A DNA stretch of 64,000 bases, from positions 625,392,915-625,456,914 of the forward strand of contig OY728123.1 of assembly GCA_963277665.1 (NCBI GenBank), given 5' to 3'. The position numbers and the translations under genes were made by a program. Source of the DNA: Viscum album (lineage: Eukaryota > Streptophyta > Magnoliopsida > Santalales > Viscaceae). Positions 21,050-32,204 of the stretch are shown here, piece after piece. Each line of letters opens with the position of its first letter. Within the stretch, counting starts at the first letter, position 1. Below the pieces are notes generated by a model. It had not been told where the DNA came from, searched no databases, and saw nothing but the letters and a program-made list of their open reading frames with translations.

Positions 21050-21486
21050 TCATTGGAGTTATTCTCTTGGAGTATATCATAATATCATTAATAAAGTCTA
21101 CTATATATTTTCCGAGGTAATATCTAAATACTCTATTCATTATATCCATGAAAATTGATAGATCGCTAGTGAGTCCGAAGGGAATCACTATGAAATCATA
21201 GTGTCCGTACCTCTTTCAAAATGTAGTCTTGGGAATATCTTCCTTCCTCATCTCTAACTGTTGATATCCCAACCGAAGGTCCAACATAGAGATATATTTT
21301 TTCCCATATAGTTTATTGAAAAAGTCTTCTATATGTGGTAGTGGATACTTTTTCTCTATCATGATTTTATTGAGCTCACGATAATCAATTCAGAGAATTA
21401 TTTTTCCATTCTTCTTTTGATAAATTAGACCAGTGTGCCTCATGATTAATCACTTGGGAATATAAAATCATTGACCAAAATACTTG
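21050..21486 (-). pseudogene. pol: Reverse transcriptase of element C, main part
   Basis: The minus-strand translation shows LIYQKKNGKI, IDYRELNKIMIEKKYPLP, DFFNKLYGKKYISMLDLRLG, YQQLEMRKEDIPKTTF and FMDIMNRVFRYYLGKYIVDF. The catalytic box reads FIND (21084-21095) where FIDD is expected, so the first Asp of the pair is Asn. Stops occur at a few positions. Element B separates this from the N-terminal RT piece at 31489-31570 (TPYRMATIELK then LKNKLQ). Confidence 0.85.
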
Positions 21487-22459
21487 TGTAAGAACCCAGA
21501 TCTTCTTTTCAGGTATGTTTTCCTTTTCTGGTCATTTTTTAGAAAAAGTGAAATTTTGGGAAATTTTCGAAGTACATGTCGTGTACTTTATGAGTACACG
21601 TCGTGTACTCGGTTACCGCAGGTAGCTGTGTGCTGTACATATAGCGGCCTTGAACACAACCATTTGGAGGTGACTTGGTGGCCACCTAAAGTAGAGTACA
21701 GAAAAGGAAAGTACACATAGTGTACTTTAAAAGTACACAATGTGTATTTTATTTTTTCATTAAATGCTCTGGGGTCGCATCTAATTGACATAATGATATT
21801 ATTCTAGGTCTTGTTCGGCCAAGACATCCCATACAACCGCGGTCTTCCTCCGAGTCCCCCGACCAAGCATCCGAACCCCGATTCGACCATCATCGATTGC
21901 ATTGGGATTGCCTCAGTATGCTCTCTATTCTGCTTGAGATTCATTTCATGATTCATCCACTCTTCTATGTTATTGTGGGTTGATCTTTTTATACTCTTTG
22001 TAGATAGTTGGAATTCTAGGGTGATTCAAGACATGAGGTTCACATATAGCGATCTCCCAATGGCAAGGTAGGTGGTTTGCGCCTTTCCATTGAAAGTCCT
22101 TGAGTTTTATGTGCAAACTTTCCCAATCACCATGAACGGGGTATTGTGCTTTTACCGTTTTAACCCTATTGTTTGCCTTCTTTGCTCGTATTCTTGATTA
22201 TATGATAATTGCTTGTGATTAGGATTATTTGATGTGATTAGGCTATGTTTCCCATTAATGTTTTTCCTTCTTTGACCTTTGGGTCCAGTTTTCTTGATAG
22301 ATGGTTATTTACATTCCCATGCCTAGTATTGTAGGATGGTGTGATTGTTGTTCTGTTATGTTGTTATGATGTAGAATTCAATCCAAGTAGTTCTTGAGGT
22401 TTGCCTTGGATGATATGTGCTGCTACACTTCCTTGACTTACATGGGGCTGTGAGAACCT

Positions 22460-22800
22460 GGTGTATAGACCACAGGGATAATGGATGTTGAGGGTTTCTC
22501 TAAAGTGTCCTTATAATTTTAAAATGTGAGACAATAGAGGGAATTGACGTTGAGTGATTTCTCAGAGTGTCTGTAGTTCCTAAACATGGGAAACAGAGGG
22601 AATGTGACGTAAGTTCTTCCCTAGAGAACCTTTAGTTACGATATGATACTATTGGGGGAATTGACAGAGAGTGCATCCTCAGAGAGTCTATGCCTAAGCT
22701 AAACCAGAGGGGTTAGACTGAGTGTACTATCCAGAGGTTTTCTTTTAATTGTTAGGTAGGAACAGAGGGATTAAACTGATTGTGATTCCTAGAGGGTTAC
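22460..22800 (+). repeat. Minisatellite of about 55-65 bp in the element B 5' LTR
   Basis: About six degenerate units around GGGAATTGACGTTGAGTG, TTCCTCAGAGTGTC and a short AT-rich spacer, at about 22480, 22538, 22600, 22655, 22710 and 22765. The same array occurs in the 3' LTR and in both LTRs of element D (complementary strand), where more units are present. Confidence 0.8.
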
Positions 22801-23204
22801 CTATTGTGTTTATCTTCTTGTTTAGTTGTTTCTTGATATTGAAACTGTGGATTGTTGGCTGTTGAGTACCTTCATATTTACTGTTTCCTGTACTATTACC
22901 ATCCATATACTCACTGACTGTTAGGCATGGATCTTGTGGTGGTTTCCTATTGGGATTAGTCCCACACCCGATTTGGGCCATGCTTTAGGGCCCAAACAAA
23001 TTAAATTGTTGTAGGTATAGATAAGGGAAAGCTCCCTTCTACTTTTGGTACTTGACATGCTGTGAAGTTGGAGAGCATGGGACCAAGCATGGGCTTGTGA
23101 TGTTGTGGAGATGATTATTGTTTTTCTTTTATACTTAGTTTAATAATTTACTTCATCATTGTGCTTTGTTTCACTACTTTCCAAGATATATGTATCATAC
23201 ATCA

Positions 23205-23215
23205 TTTTATATATG
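23205..23215 (+). promoter_or_regulatory. Candidate TATA box of the element B 5' LTR
   Basis: TTTTATATATG, within a block (ATATGTATCATACATCA just upstream) conserved in all four B and D LTRs, about 250 bp from the LTR edge next to the primer-binding site. Position and conservation fit a core promoter; no transcript evidence. Confidence 0.4.
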
Positions 23216-23466
23216 TTTTCAAGTTATTATACTAGTTTTTGGCTGTTTATTTTTGGTATTATTTTTTTACTACATCCGGTCATGTGTGTATTTGTTTACT
23301 TCCTCTGTGTACTCTTCCAATGAAGGTATAGTTTCCCCACTATCACACCCAAGGCCCTTTCTACTAGTTGACAGCCTATGGAGTTCGAGGAAATGTGATT
23401 GATGCCATGTGACCATCCAGGTACAGGGCGCCTCTGGGTGGCTTCCAGAATCGGGATGTTACAAAG

Positions 23467-23477
23467 TGGTATCAGAG
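23467..23477 (+). other. Primer-binding site of element B (initiator tRNA-Met)
   Basis: TGGTATCAGAG, three bases (AAG) after the LTR end, matching the plant initiator tRNA-Met primer site. Confidence 0.9.
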
Positions 23478-24838
23478 GATTCTTTTCTCTGGATTTACTA
23501 TTTGGAGCCTATATCCAGGGATAGGAAGAAATAGGTACTTGGTAATAATTTGTGCCCTGGAGTAGCAAACACCTATATAGGGAAATTCCAATCTACCTCA
23601 TTTATTAAAAAATTATGATTTTTCAATTTTACGGTTGCTTTGATTTTAACCATTTGGTGACTAGAATTTTTTTTTGCTATTATTGTTGATGTTATTGAGG
23701 TTTTATTTCTATTGCAACCTGATGAGATAATGGTATGTCATCTCATGCATCATATAATAACATTCTAGAAATCACATGTCATGCATTCTTGCCATGCCAT
23801 TTAGGGTGCATTAGCGATTTCATGTTGTTTTGATAGATGTTGTGTAGAAAATTCAAGATGTTGTGATAGATGCCTTGAAAATAACACATTCTCTTTGATA
23901 GGGTATTATTGGTGTAAGATTTTGTTTTAATGAATGCCAAAACATGGTTCTTGAGGTGTTATGGGCCCTCACGGACCAGAATTTGGTGGATCATTGCCTT
24001 GTTTTCCTTGTTATAACATGTATATGATGCCAATATATGATTCTTGGGGATTATAGGCCCTCACGGATCGGAATTTGGCACTTTCAATGTCTGTATCAGT
24101 GTTTCTCGGGGTTCTAGAGTAGTTTCTGAGGCTCACTGTCTGGAAAAATGAGAATACACGCCGTGTAGTTTTGACTATACTCCATGTGTTATTCCATTTG
24201 GGAAGAAATAGTTTTTCTTAAGTAAACACTATGTACTCTATGTACACGTCATGTAGTCTCTAACTATGTCCTAGGACATGTGGATAGAGAGACAGGATGG
24301 GGAATGTCTGGTGAGAACACAACGTGTACTAGTTGGACACGCCGTGTATCTTGACCTAGGTACCCGATCGTGTCACTAAAAACACGGGTCAGTGTTATCC
24401 TTTCACATACCCATCATATCTACCTTGAAAACACCATGTAGTGTGAGCCATGTGTCAGGCCGTGTCGCTAACAACATGGGCCAGGTGAAGCTTATCTAGT
24501 ACACTTCATGTCTACAGTGAACATGTCGTGTAGTCTTGTCTTAGGAGAACCGTGTGGATTGAACATGTAGAAGGACTCAGGAAGAGAAATAGGATTCAAG
24601 TACACGCCGTGTGTTAAGACAACATGTCGTGTGTTTGGGGTGTCACATGACCAGTTTTGGAAGAAGTACACGCCCATGTGAATGAAATAGGTGAACACGC
24701 CGTGTAGGGGACATACACGCATTGTAGTCATGTTTTGAAAAACAATAATGATTTATTTCTCTTTCTCCCTTCCTGTACATCTAGTTTTCAGTAATTTATA
24801 ATCTTAATCTAAGGTGTGAATTTGACCTTGCAGAGTCA
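23478..24838 (+). other. Leader of element B between primer-binding site and gag
   Basis: Non-coding. The first 650 bp show nothing special except two TAGGCCCTCACGGA-type segments (about 23960 and 24050). The second half is a dense cluster of near-palindromes, annotated separately. Confidence 0.7.
24150..24730. repeat. Cluster of ACACGNCGTGT near-palindromes in the element B leader
   Basis: About 15 imperfect copies of a 12-16-bp inverted motif: ACACGCCGTGTAG (24155), ACACAACGTGTAC (about 24317), GACACGCCGTGTATC (about 24338), AACATGTCGTGTAG (about 24522), TACACGCCGTGTG (24601), AACATGTCGTGTG, AACACGCCGTGTAGG (about 24693) and weaker ones. Many deviate by CG to TG or CA, as expected of methylated CpG decay. 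The same motif is at the U3 start of both LTRs and in the leader of element D. Confidence 0.85.
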
Positions 24839-25860
24839 TGTTTATGAGACGTCCTATGGTTGTGCTCCAGTTATAGGGTTATGATCGGACACCAAATGTG
24901 GCTGATTAGGGACTACCCGTAGATCCTCCTATTGTGCCAGACATGGAACCAGCCGTTATACTAGACACAAGTGCTGATGTAATTTTCAGGGAAGGAATAA
25001 TGAGGATGATTTAGACATTTCGGGGAACACCGCCTCCTACCCCGTCAATGGAATATTTGACGTGGGTTTTCCAGTAGCAGCATCCTCCCACTTTCTCAAG
25101 GGAAGGAGGCCTGAGGATGCAGAGTCATGGCTAGAATCCATGGTGATGATCATTGAGCCTCTGGAGACACCTCTAGATAGGAGGGTCAAGCACAGTACTT
25201 ATATGATTCAGGACTCTGCCAAGAGGTGGTGGGATGTGATCTCACTGGTGGGACGTCAGCAGGTTATGGCATGGGATGAGTTCTGGTGCATCTTATAGGA
25301 CTACTTCTATCCCGAGACCTTGAGGGCTGATCGATCCAAAGTGTTTTTGAATCTGGAGTAGGGTACTCATTATGTTATGGAGTATTACTCCCACTTTACC
25401 GAGCTAGAGCGCTTCACACCTATTTCAGGAGGTGATCAGTTATTCATGGAAAGGAAGTTTGAGGATGGTCTGAGTCACGACATCTGATCGTAGGTGAACA
25501 TCTTCTGGTTGACTTCTATCACTTCTATCTTCAACCAGGTGCTGATCATGGTGTGACATCTGAGGGATTCCGACGTTTTGAGCTAGGGCGGCTCAGCATC
25601 TAGAGTTATCATCCCTCCCACTGATAGTAGGAAGTGCCACAGGGAGTCTTCGTGTGGTGATACAATGAGGGAAGACACTTCTTCTAGTAGCAAGGTGGTG
25701 TTATACCAGTGTGGGAATAACAGTCATACGAGCCCACACTGCCCAGAGACCCAGTGGAGTGCCAATATTGTGGCATGATGGGTCACCTTCAATGCTTCTG
25801 TCAGATCTTATCACCAGAAGCTACTAACATGAGTTCTTCTGTGACTCCGTGGTTGGGAGC
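24839..25860 (+). pseudogene. gag: gag of element B (broken)
   Basis: Begins about ATG 24839 (MFMRRPMVVLQL then a stop), parallel to the element D gag. The capsid portion is open at 25062-25298 (FLKGRRPEDAESWLESMVMI, YMIQDSAKRWWDVISLVGR), followed by a stop and EYYSHFTELERFTPISGGDQ. Two zinc knuckles near 25700-25805: the first has lost a Cys (LYQCGNNSHTSPHC), and the second, CQYCGMMGHLQCFC, is intact but in another frame. Several stops and at least two frame changes. Confidence 0.82.
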
Positions 25861-26049
25861 AGCACCACTAGTTTCTCACCAGTCATGGAAAAAGAGTTCT
25901 TATGGCTGTTTAGGATGAGGTGGAGGTTATGGACATGGTGGTAAGTCGCCGGTATTTCAGCAACAGTAGAGTGGATCTGCCCAGAGTGGTCAGGTAGGGT
26001 CATAGGGCCATGGAGTAGGCCAGACCATTGTAGTGGAGCAGACCCAGCA

Positions 26050-26365
26050 GGTGCAGGATCTCGAACATTCTACAGTTTGAGGTACGATCTTAGTTGGCCC
26101 AGTTTTAGCTTCTACTCTTTTCCATATAGGGGATTTCTGTATCTTTATATCTGTGGCAGTTGTGGAGATCCATGGGCTCTATATCTTTTATTCTACTGAA
26201 ATCTTGACACTAGACACTCTGTTGGGGACTATAATGGAGAGTGTACGTCGGTGTAATGAGTGCCTTCTAGAGGTTGGTGGGTGTCACTTTATTTGGGACC
26301 TCTATTTCCTAGAGATGATGGGCTATGATGTCATTCTTGGAATGGACTGGCTAGTTCCCTTATAG
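26050..26365 (+). pseudogene. pol: Protease of element B, active site lost
   Basis: This corresponds to the aspartic protease that cuts the Gag-Pol polyprotein. The end MGYDVILGMDWL is well kept, and the frame 26153-26365 is open. Where the related element D has DTGATHSF, this copy reads LFHIGDFCIF, so the catalytic Asp is His and the triad is gone. It lies between gag and RT as usual. Confidence 0.8.
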
Positions 26366-26559
26366 GAGTATGTTGACTTTTATCTCCACAAGGTGAGTTT
26401 CACATCACCATATGGAATATCATTTCTTCATAAGGGTGAGTGGGATGTACAGGCAAGAAGAGAGGGTACAGATAAACATGGGTTAGGAGGAGTTACAACC
26501 CATATTGTAAGTTTATATCTGGATGATCAGGGGACTTCTGAGTTAGAATTACCTCATGT

Positions 26560-27310
26560 GGTGGATCATTTTTGGGGTGTCTTTCCAGAAGTATTTTCAG
26601 GATTACCTCTAGAGCGAGAGGTGGATTTTTATTTTGAGCTCGTTCCAGGAGCATCACCAGTATCCATTTCTCCATATAGGATGGCTACACCAGAGTTGCA
26701 TGATCTCAAGAAGAAGTTGGAGGATTTTCAGACAAAGGGTTTCATCTCACCTAGTACTTCTCCTTAGGGTTCACATGTCCTATTTGTGAAGAAGGCAGAC
26801 GACACCCTAGGGAATTGTGTCGATAATTGGAAGTTGAACTAGATGACTGTCAAGAACCGATATCCTTTACCAAGGATTGATGATCTCTTTGATCAGCTTC
26901 AAGGAGCCCGGGTGTTATTGAAGATTCACTTGAGGTCCGGTTATAATCAGTTACACATTAGACAATCTAATATACCTCTCACGGCCTTCCGAAGTAGGTA
27001 TGTTCTCTACGAGTATATGGTTATATCGTTCGATCTCACAAATGCGCCTATAGTGTTCATGGAACTGATGAATCGATTGTTCCATCCATACATGGATTCC
27101 TTCATGGTGGTCTTCATCTATGATATCTTGGTGTACTATCACACTCATCATTACTATTCTAACCATCTTGAGATCATTTTGAGTACACTGATAGAGAATA
27201 ATTTATATGCCAAGCTCCCAAAATGTCACTTTTGGATGGGTCAGATTCACGTCTTGGGTCATGTTATCTTGGAGACAAGAGTGTCAGCAGAGCCCAAGAA
27301 AGTGAGATAA
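26560..27310 (+). pseudogene. pol: Reverse transcriptase of element B (broken)
   Basis: Pieces in order: [29 protein letters not shown], stop, [71 protein letters not shown]-like and YAKLPKCHFWMGQIHVLGHV. The catalytic box reads FIYD (27113-27124) instead of FIDD, explained by one GAT to TAT change. Stops at about 26766 and 26838. A long open part is kept at 26843-27310. Confidence 0.88.
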
Positions 27311-27399
27311 GTATTATCCTAGGAGAATACGAAGAACGTATTTGAGGTACATATATTTCTAGGGATGGATGGATACTATAGATATTTCATAAAAAAAAC

Positions 27400-27900
27400 A
27401 TTTCAGGCTTGGCAGCACCACTGATGAGTTTGACTAAAAAGGGTGTGAAGTTCTTGTGGTTAGATTCTTACGAGTCAACCATTCAGGAGATGAAGGGGAG
27501 GTTGACTTCAACACCGATAAAAGTCTTTCCAGGGCATGTAAAGATCTATACTATGTAATATGATGCTCTATGCATTAGTTTGGGAGTTGTGCTTATACAG
27601 GTGGAAGGAGTCATTGCGTATGGGTCTCGACATTTGTGACCACATGAGAGGAACTACCTGAAACACGATCTCAAGTTGGATACAGTTGTTCATGCCTTAC
27701 GTTTTGGGAGACATTAACTTCTGGGATAGAATTTTGTGTATTTCCCTAACTACAGGAGTCTCAAGTACATCTTCACTCAACGTGATCTGAATTTGAGATA
27801 GCAAAGGTGGGTTGAGTACCTACAGTTCTTTGACTTTGAGCTTGCCTACAAACCTGGGAAGGGAAACGCGGTGGCTAACGCATTGAGCATGAGAAAATAG
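27400..27900 (+). pseudogene. pol: RNase H of element B (broken)
   Basis: Recognised by GVIAYGSRHL, PHERNYLKHDLKLDTVVHAL, SLKYIFTQRDLNLR, WVEYLQFFDFELAYKPGKGN and AVANALSMRK, the typical run at the end of chromovirus RNase H. Several stops lie inside. The connecting region upstream is poorly preserved. Confidence 0.8.
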
Positions 27901-28079
27901 ATACAGGAAGTTCAGGAGGCCAGTAGTGAGTGGAATCTTATGGCTCTATTCTCTGAGATGCATTTTGAGATGCACGATAGACAGGTGTAGAATTTCCTTT
28001 CCTCTGTAGTTGTTACCTCGACCCCTCTTGATCGAGTACGAATGAGGCATCTATTATATTCATAAGGCCTGGTCTGGCG

Positions 28080-29230
28080 GGAAAGTGTGTCAGAAGAGGA
28101 CCCTATTTCTGGATGGACCATAGGCGAGGATGAGATCTTTCATTTTCAGGGGCATGTATGGGTGCCAAGAGACTTATGGGAGAATCTAATGAGGGACCCT
28201 CATTCCTCAGTATGGGCAGTTTGTCCTGGTGTCACCAAGATGTCTCGTGATCTACACCATCAGTATTGGTGGCCAGGTATGGAGAGGGACGTTGCAGGTT
28301 TCTTCATGAGGTGTTCTACCTATCAGCAGGTGAAGGCGGAGAATTAGCGACCATCATGGATTTTACAGCAGTTACTCATTCCTGAGTGGAAGTGGAATGA
28401 TGTCGCGATGGATTTTGTGACATGTTTACCGAGGTCACCTCGAGGGAATGATGTAGTTGGGTTGTCATTGACATACACACGAAGGTTGATCCCTTTTTTC
28501 TGATCAAGGAGACATTCAGTGTTGATGAGCTTGGATAATTGTACATCCATGAGATTGTATGTCTACATGGAGTTCCACATTCCATTGTTTCAGAAAGAGA
28601 TGCTCATTTTACTTCTCGGTTTTGGCAGGGGCTTCAGCAGGCTTTGGGTACACAGGTAATTTTGTGTACAGCATACCATCCCCAGACTGATGGCCAGTAT
28701 AAGCTTAAAATTCAGGTGCTTGAGGACATGATCCAAGAATGCATCCTAGATTTTGGAGGTTCTTGAGAGAATCATATACCTCTTGTGGAGTTTTCCTATA
28801 AAAATAGTTTTCAAGAAACTATTTAGATGGAACCTTATGAGGCTTTGTACGGTTGGCCATGTCGATCACCCTTATATTGGTTGGGGGAAGGAGAGGTAGA
28901 TTTGAAGGGACATCGTCCTCTCCAAAAGATCACAGAGAAAATAGAGATTATTTGGAAGAGGATGGCTACTACACAGTCTCAACAGAATTCTAATGCTGAT
29001 CAGCGGAGATGACCTCTAGAGTTCGAGGTCGGGGATCAATTTTTCTTGTGTGTCACACCAATGTTGGGACACAATACGATTAAGTGATAGGGTATGCTTT
29101 CGACGAGGTACACTAGGTCATTTGAGGTGTTGGAGAGAGTTGGTCCGGTTGCCTATTGGTTGTAGTTACCTCTGATATACCGAGCTATGTACGACATCTT
29201 CCACATTTCTCAACTTTGACGTTATTTTTC
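28080..29230 (+). pseudogene. pol: Integrase of element B (broken)
   Basis: Open pieces at 28087-28347 (HFQGHVWVPRDLWENLMRDP, KMSRDLHHQYWWPGMERDVA), 28539-28766 (HGVPHSIVSERDAHFTSRFW, YHPQTDGQYKLKIQVLEDMI) and 28827-29012. In the zinc-binding part the second His is Cys (AVCPG) and the last Cys is Tyr (RCSTYQQ). First and second catalytic Asp are present (MDFV, SERD); the Glu site QSER reads QYKL. The C-terminal module at about 29100-29220 has three stops. Confidence 0.85.
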
Positions 29231-29269
29231 AGACTTGTCTCATGTTTTCAAACCTAAGGAGGTTGAGAT

Positions 29270-29445
29270 GGTAGTGGACACATCTTTCAATGAGAATCCT
29301 ATCTATATTTTTGATCACAGTACACAGTTTCTCTATGTGAAGTTGGTTCCTCTGGTACGAGTGTTATAGCAGCATGGGCGGGTACAGGATGAGACTTGGG
29401 AGATGGAAGCCGATGTATGAGCACAGTGGCCAGAGTTGTTCGTGG
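29270..29445 (+). pseudogene. pol: Chromodomain of element B
   Basis: NPIYIFDHSTQFLYVKLVPL, VRVL, stop, QHGRVQDETWEMEADV, stop, AQWPELF matches the chromovirus C-terminal chromodomain. The ETWE box is intact. Two stops interrupt it. It ends 60 bp before the 3' LTR. Confidence 0.82.
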
Positions 29446-29505
29446 TTTCTTCTTCTACGCCATGCTACAGAAATTCTAGGACTAATTAATTTAATGTAGG
29501 ATGTT

Positions 29506-31483
29506 TGTATGAACACAGATATTATTTTTAGGTAAGTTTTCATTTTCTGGTCATTTTTGAGAAAAAGAGCAATTTATCGAAATTTTCGATGTACACGCCG
29601 TGTACTTCCTGAGTACACATTGTGTACTCGGTTACTGCAGCTAGTCGTGTGATGGCCGTGTAGCGGCCATGCACACATCCATGTGGGGGTGAACTAGAGG
29701 CCACCTAAAGAGGAGTATAGAAAAGGAATGTAAACACAATGTACGTAAAAAGTACACTCCGTGTATTTTATTTGTTTTCATTAAATGCACCGGGGTCACA
29801 TCTAATTGCCAGAACGATCTTCTTCTAGGTCTCATTTGGCCAAGAGCTCCTATACAGCCACAATCTTCCTCTGAGCTACCGACCGAGCATCTGAACTCTG
29901 ATTCGACCACCATTGATTACATTAGGATCGCATCGGTAAGCTCTCTCTTCTACTTGAGCTTCATTTCATGATTCCTCATCACTTATAAGTTATCATGGGT
30001 TGAAAGTTTTATATGTTATTTTAGATCTTTGGTGTTCTAGGCTAATTCAAGCCATGATGTTCACATATAGTGATATTCCAATGCCGATGTAGGAGTCTTG
30101 TGCATTTCAATTGAAATTCCTTGAGTTTTATCTGAAAAATTTCCCAATACCCATGAATGGGGTATTGCACATTCACCTTTTTAGCCCTATTGTTTTCTTG
30201 ATATGCTTGTATACTTGAGTAGATGATAATTTGTTGGGATTAGGGTGAATTTTTGTTCTTTGGTTGTGCTGCCCATGCATGTTTTTCCGGTTTTGACCTT
30301 TGGGTCTAGTTTTCTGGATAGACGACTATTTACTTTCCCATGCCTAGTATTGTAGGATGGTGTGACTATTGTTCTATTATGTTGTTATGTTGTAGAATTC
30401 TACACAAGTACTTCCTAAGGTTTACCTTGTTCGATACATGCTTCTACACTTTCTTGACGTACATGAGGCCTTGTGAACGTGGCGTATAGACCATAGGGAG
30501 AATGGACATTGAGGGATTCTCCAGAGTGTCTTTATAATTTTACAATGCGAGACCACAGGGGGAATTGACGTTGAGTGCTTCCTCAGAGTGTATGTAGTTC
30601 CTCGATGGGGGCCACATAGGGAATGTGACATAAATGCTTCCCTAGAGCTCCTTTATTTACGATACGAGACTATCAGGGGAATTGACGGCGAGTGCTTCCT
30701 CAAAGAGTCTATGCTTAAGCTTAATTAGAGGGGTGAGACTAAGTGTACTACCCAGAGGGTTTCTTGTACATGTTATCTAAGACTAGAGGGGTTAGACTGA
30801 GTGTGCTTCCTATAGGGTTACCTGTTGTGTTTATATTCTTGTTCATTTGTTTCTTGATATTGAAACTGTGGATTGTTTACTGTTGAGTACGTTCCTGTTT
30901 ACTGTTTCCTGTACTTTTACCTACTATATACTCACTGACTATTAGGCATAGTTCCTGTGGTGGTTGCCTATTGGGATTAGTCTTACACCCTATTTGGGCC
31001 ATGATTTTGTGCCCAATAAAATTATATTGTTTCAGGAATAGGCAAGGGAAAGCACCTTTCAACTTCATGTACATGTCATGTTGTGGAGATAGAGAGCTCA
31101 AGACCAAGATTAGGCTTGCGATGATGTGGATCTGATTACTATTTTTCTTTTTTACTTTTTTTAGTATTTTATTTAAGCATTGTTATTTGTTTCATTTCTT
31201 TCCTTGACATATGTATCATGCATGTTTTTATATATGTGTTCTAGTTATTCTATTTGTTTTCCTCCATTTATTTTTGGTATGATATTATTGCTGATTCTAC
31301 TCTTGTGTGTATTTAATTACTCTGCTGTGTACTATGCCAATGGGGGCATAGATTCCCCACTATAACTCCCAAGTCCCTCACTGCTATTCGGTAGCCTCAT
31401 GCATTCATGGAAATATGCTTGAGATCATGTGGCCAACCGGGAATGGGGCACCTCTGGGTGGCTTCTAGAACCGGGACGTTACA
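29506..31483 (+). repeat. 3' LTR of element B
   Basis: Partner of 21487-23463. It has the same landmarks: near-palindromes at 29590-29630 and 29729-29767, the 60-bp-unit array at about 30480-30800, the motif TTACACCCTATTTGGGCCAT near 30985, and TTTTATATATG at 31226-31236. Purine-poor TAGGATGTT precedes it, so the polypurine tract is degraded. Confidence 0.92.
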
Positions 31484-31488
31484 CCTTG

Positions 31489-31780
31489 TAACTTATTCTT
31501 CAATTATTTCAGCTCAATGGTGGCCATTCTATAAGGTGTATTTTATATATAAAGATATCTTGTAAAGATTTCAATTTAAAACTCAACATATCGATCAGAA
31601 AGAAGACCATAAAATTATTCTCATAATACATATGTGTAGTTCTTTAGAATGGGCATGTCTTTGAGCATGATTCTCTCATTTATATTAATCATTTTAGATA
31701 GAAACTCTTTCTCATAATTCAATAATATCCACAATTAAGATTATTATTTTATAGGAGATTCAATTTCCCCCATATACTTG
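31489..31780 (-). pseudogene. pol: N-terminal RT piece and protease-RT linker of element C
   Basis: Right of element B, the minus strand gives VEF, stop, IEIF, then TPYRMATIELK, stop, LKNKLQ, the conserved entry to RT. The frame resumes across element B at 21486. Further right the linker is not recognisable. Confidence 0.75.
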
Positions 31781-32192
31781 TACCAAATTTGATGATTCCT
31801 CGGGGTGTAAAGACTGATCTCCTTTTCTCGGAATATGATGTTTTCATTTTATAATGATATCCAATACATTCCCAATATAATATCAAACTCCACCAAAGGA
31901 AGTAAGAAATGATTTTCTAGGAGGTTTAGTCCAAAAACATTAACTGGGGGGATTTATATACTTTAGATGCTATTATTTCACAATTTTTTGTTCTCACATA
32001 TAACTCAACCTACATATTTTGAGGTGGTGTTTTAATAGTTCTAAGAAATATAAAAGATATGAAAGAATGTGTATAAGTGAAATCAAATTGTATTTTTTCT
32101 ATTACTAAGTGAATAACTGTCGTACCTATCACCATGTCATTATCGGGCTCCACCTCTGTAATAGTGATAGCATATGCCCTTCCTTGATACAT
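31780..32192 (-). pseudogene. pol: Protease of element C, active site lost
   Basis: Open at 32010-32192 (QGRAYAITITEVEPDNDMVI then IQFDFTYTHSFISF). The D-S-G triad of relatives reads D-F-T here, before the kept THSFIS. The downstream conserved stretch is visible as DIILGMYWI (about 31840-31870), where the usual Asp of GMDW is Tyr. The AYAIT start is the same junction at which the gag of element A ends. Confidence 0.8.
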
Positions 32193-32204
32193 TAGAGGGA
32201 TTTT

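Larger units (their letters stand above)
21487..23463 (+). repeat. 5' LTR of element B
   Basis: Contains two pairs of CACG-type near-palindromes near its start (21571-21612 and 21708-21750), a tandem array of about 60 bp units (22460-22800), the inverted AGGGTGTGAG-type motif (22957-22990), and a conserved TATA-like site (23205-23215). A 78-codon hydrophobic frame (23166-23402) overlaps the TATA region. Confidence 0.92.
21487..31483 (+). mobile_element. Element B: chromovirus inserted in the RT of element C
   Basis: LTRs of 1977 bp (21487-23463) and 1978 bp (29506-31483), both starting TGTAWGAAC and ending GTTACA. Flanking 5-mers are ACTTG (21482-21486) and CCTTG (31484-31488), a target duplication with one mismatch. 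The primer-binding site follows the left LTR. Gag, protease, RT, RNase H, integrase and chromodomain come in the standard order on the plus strand. Same family as element D, which lies in the opposite orientation 10 kb away. Confidence 0.92.

Noticed and set aside
24492..24731. Minus-strand 79-codon frame over the palindrome cluster
   Set aside because: The same kind of frame arises in D (48309-48599) because the palindromes are short of stops. It is the non-coding leader.
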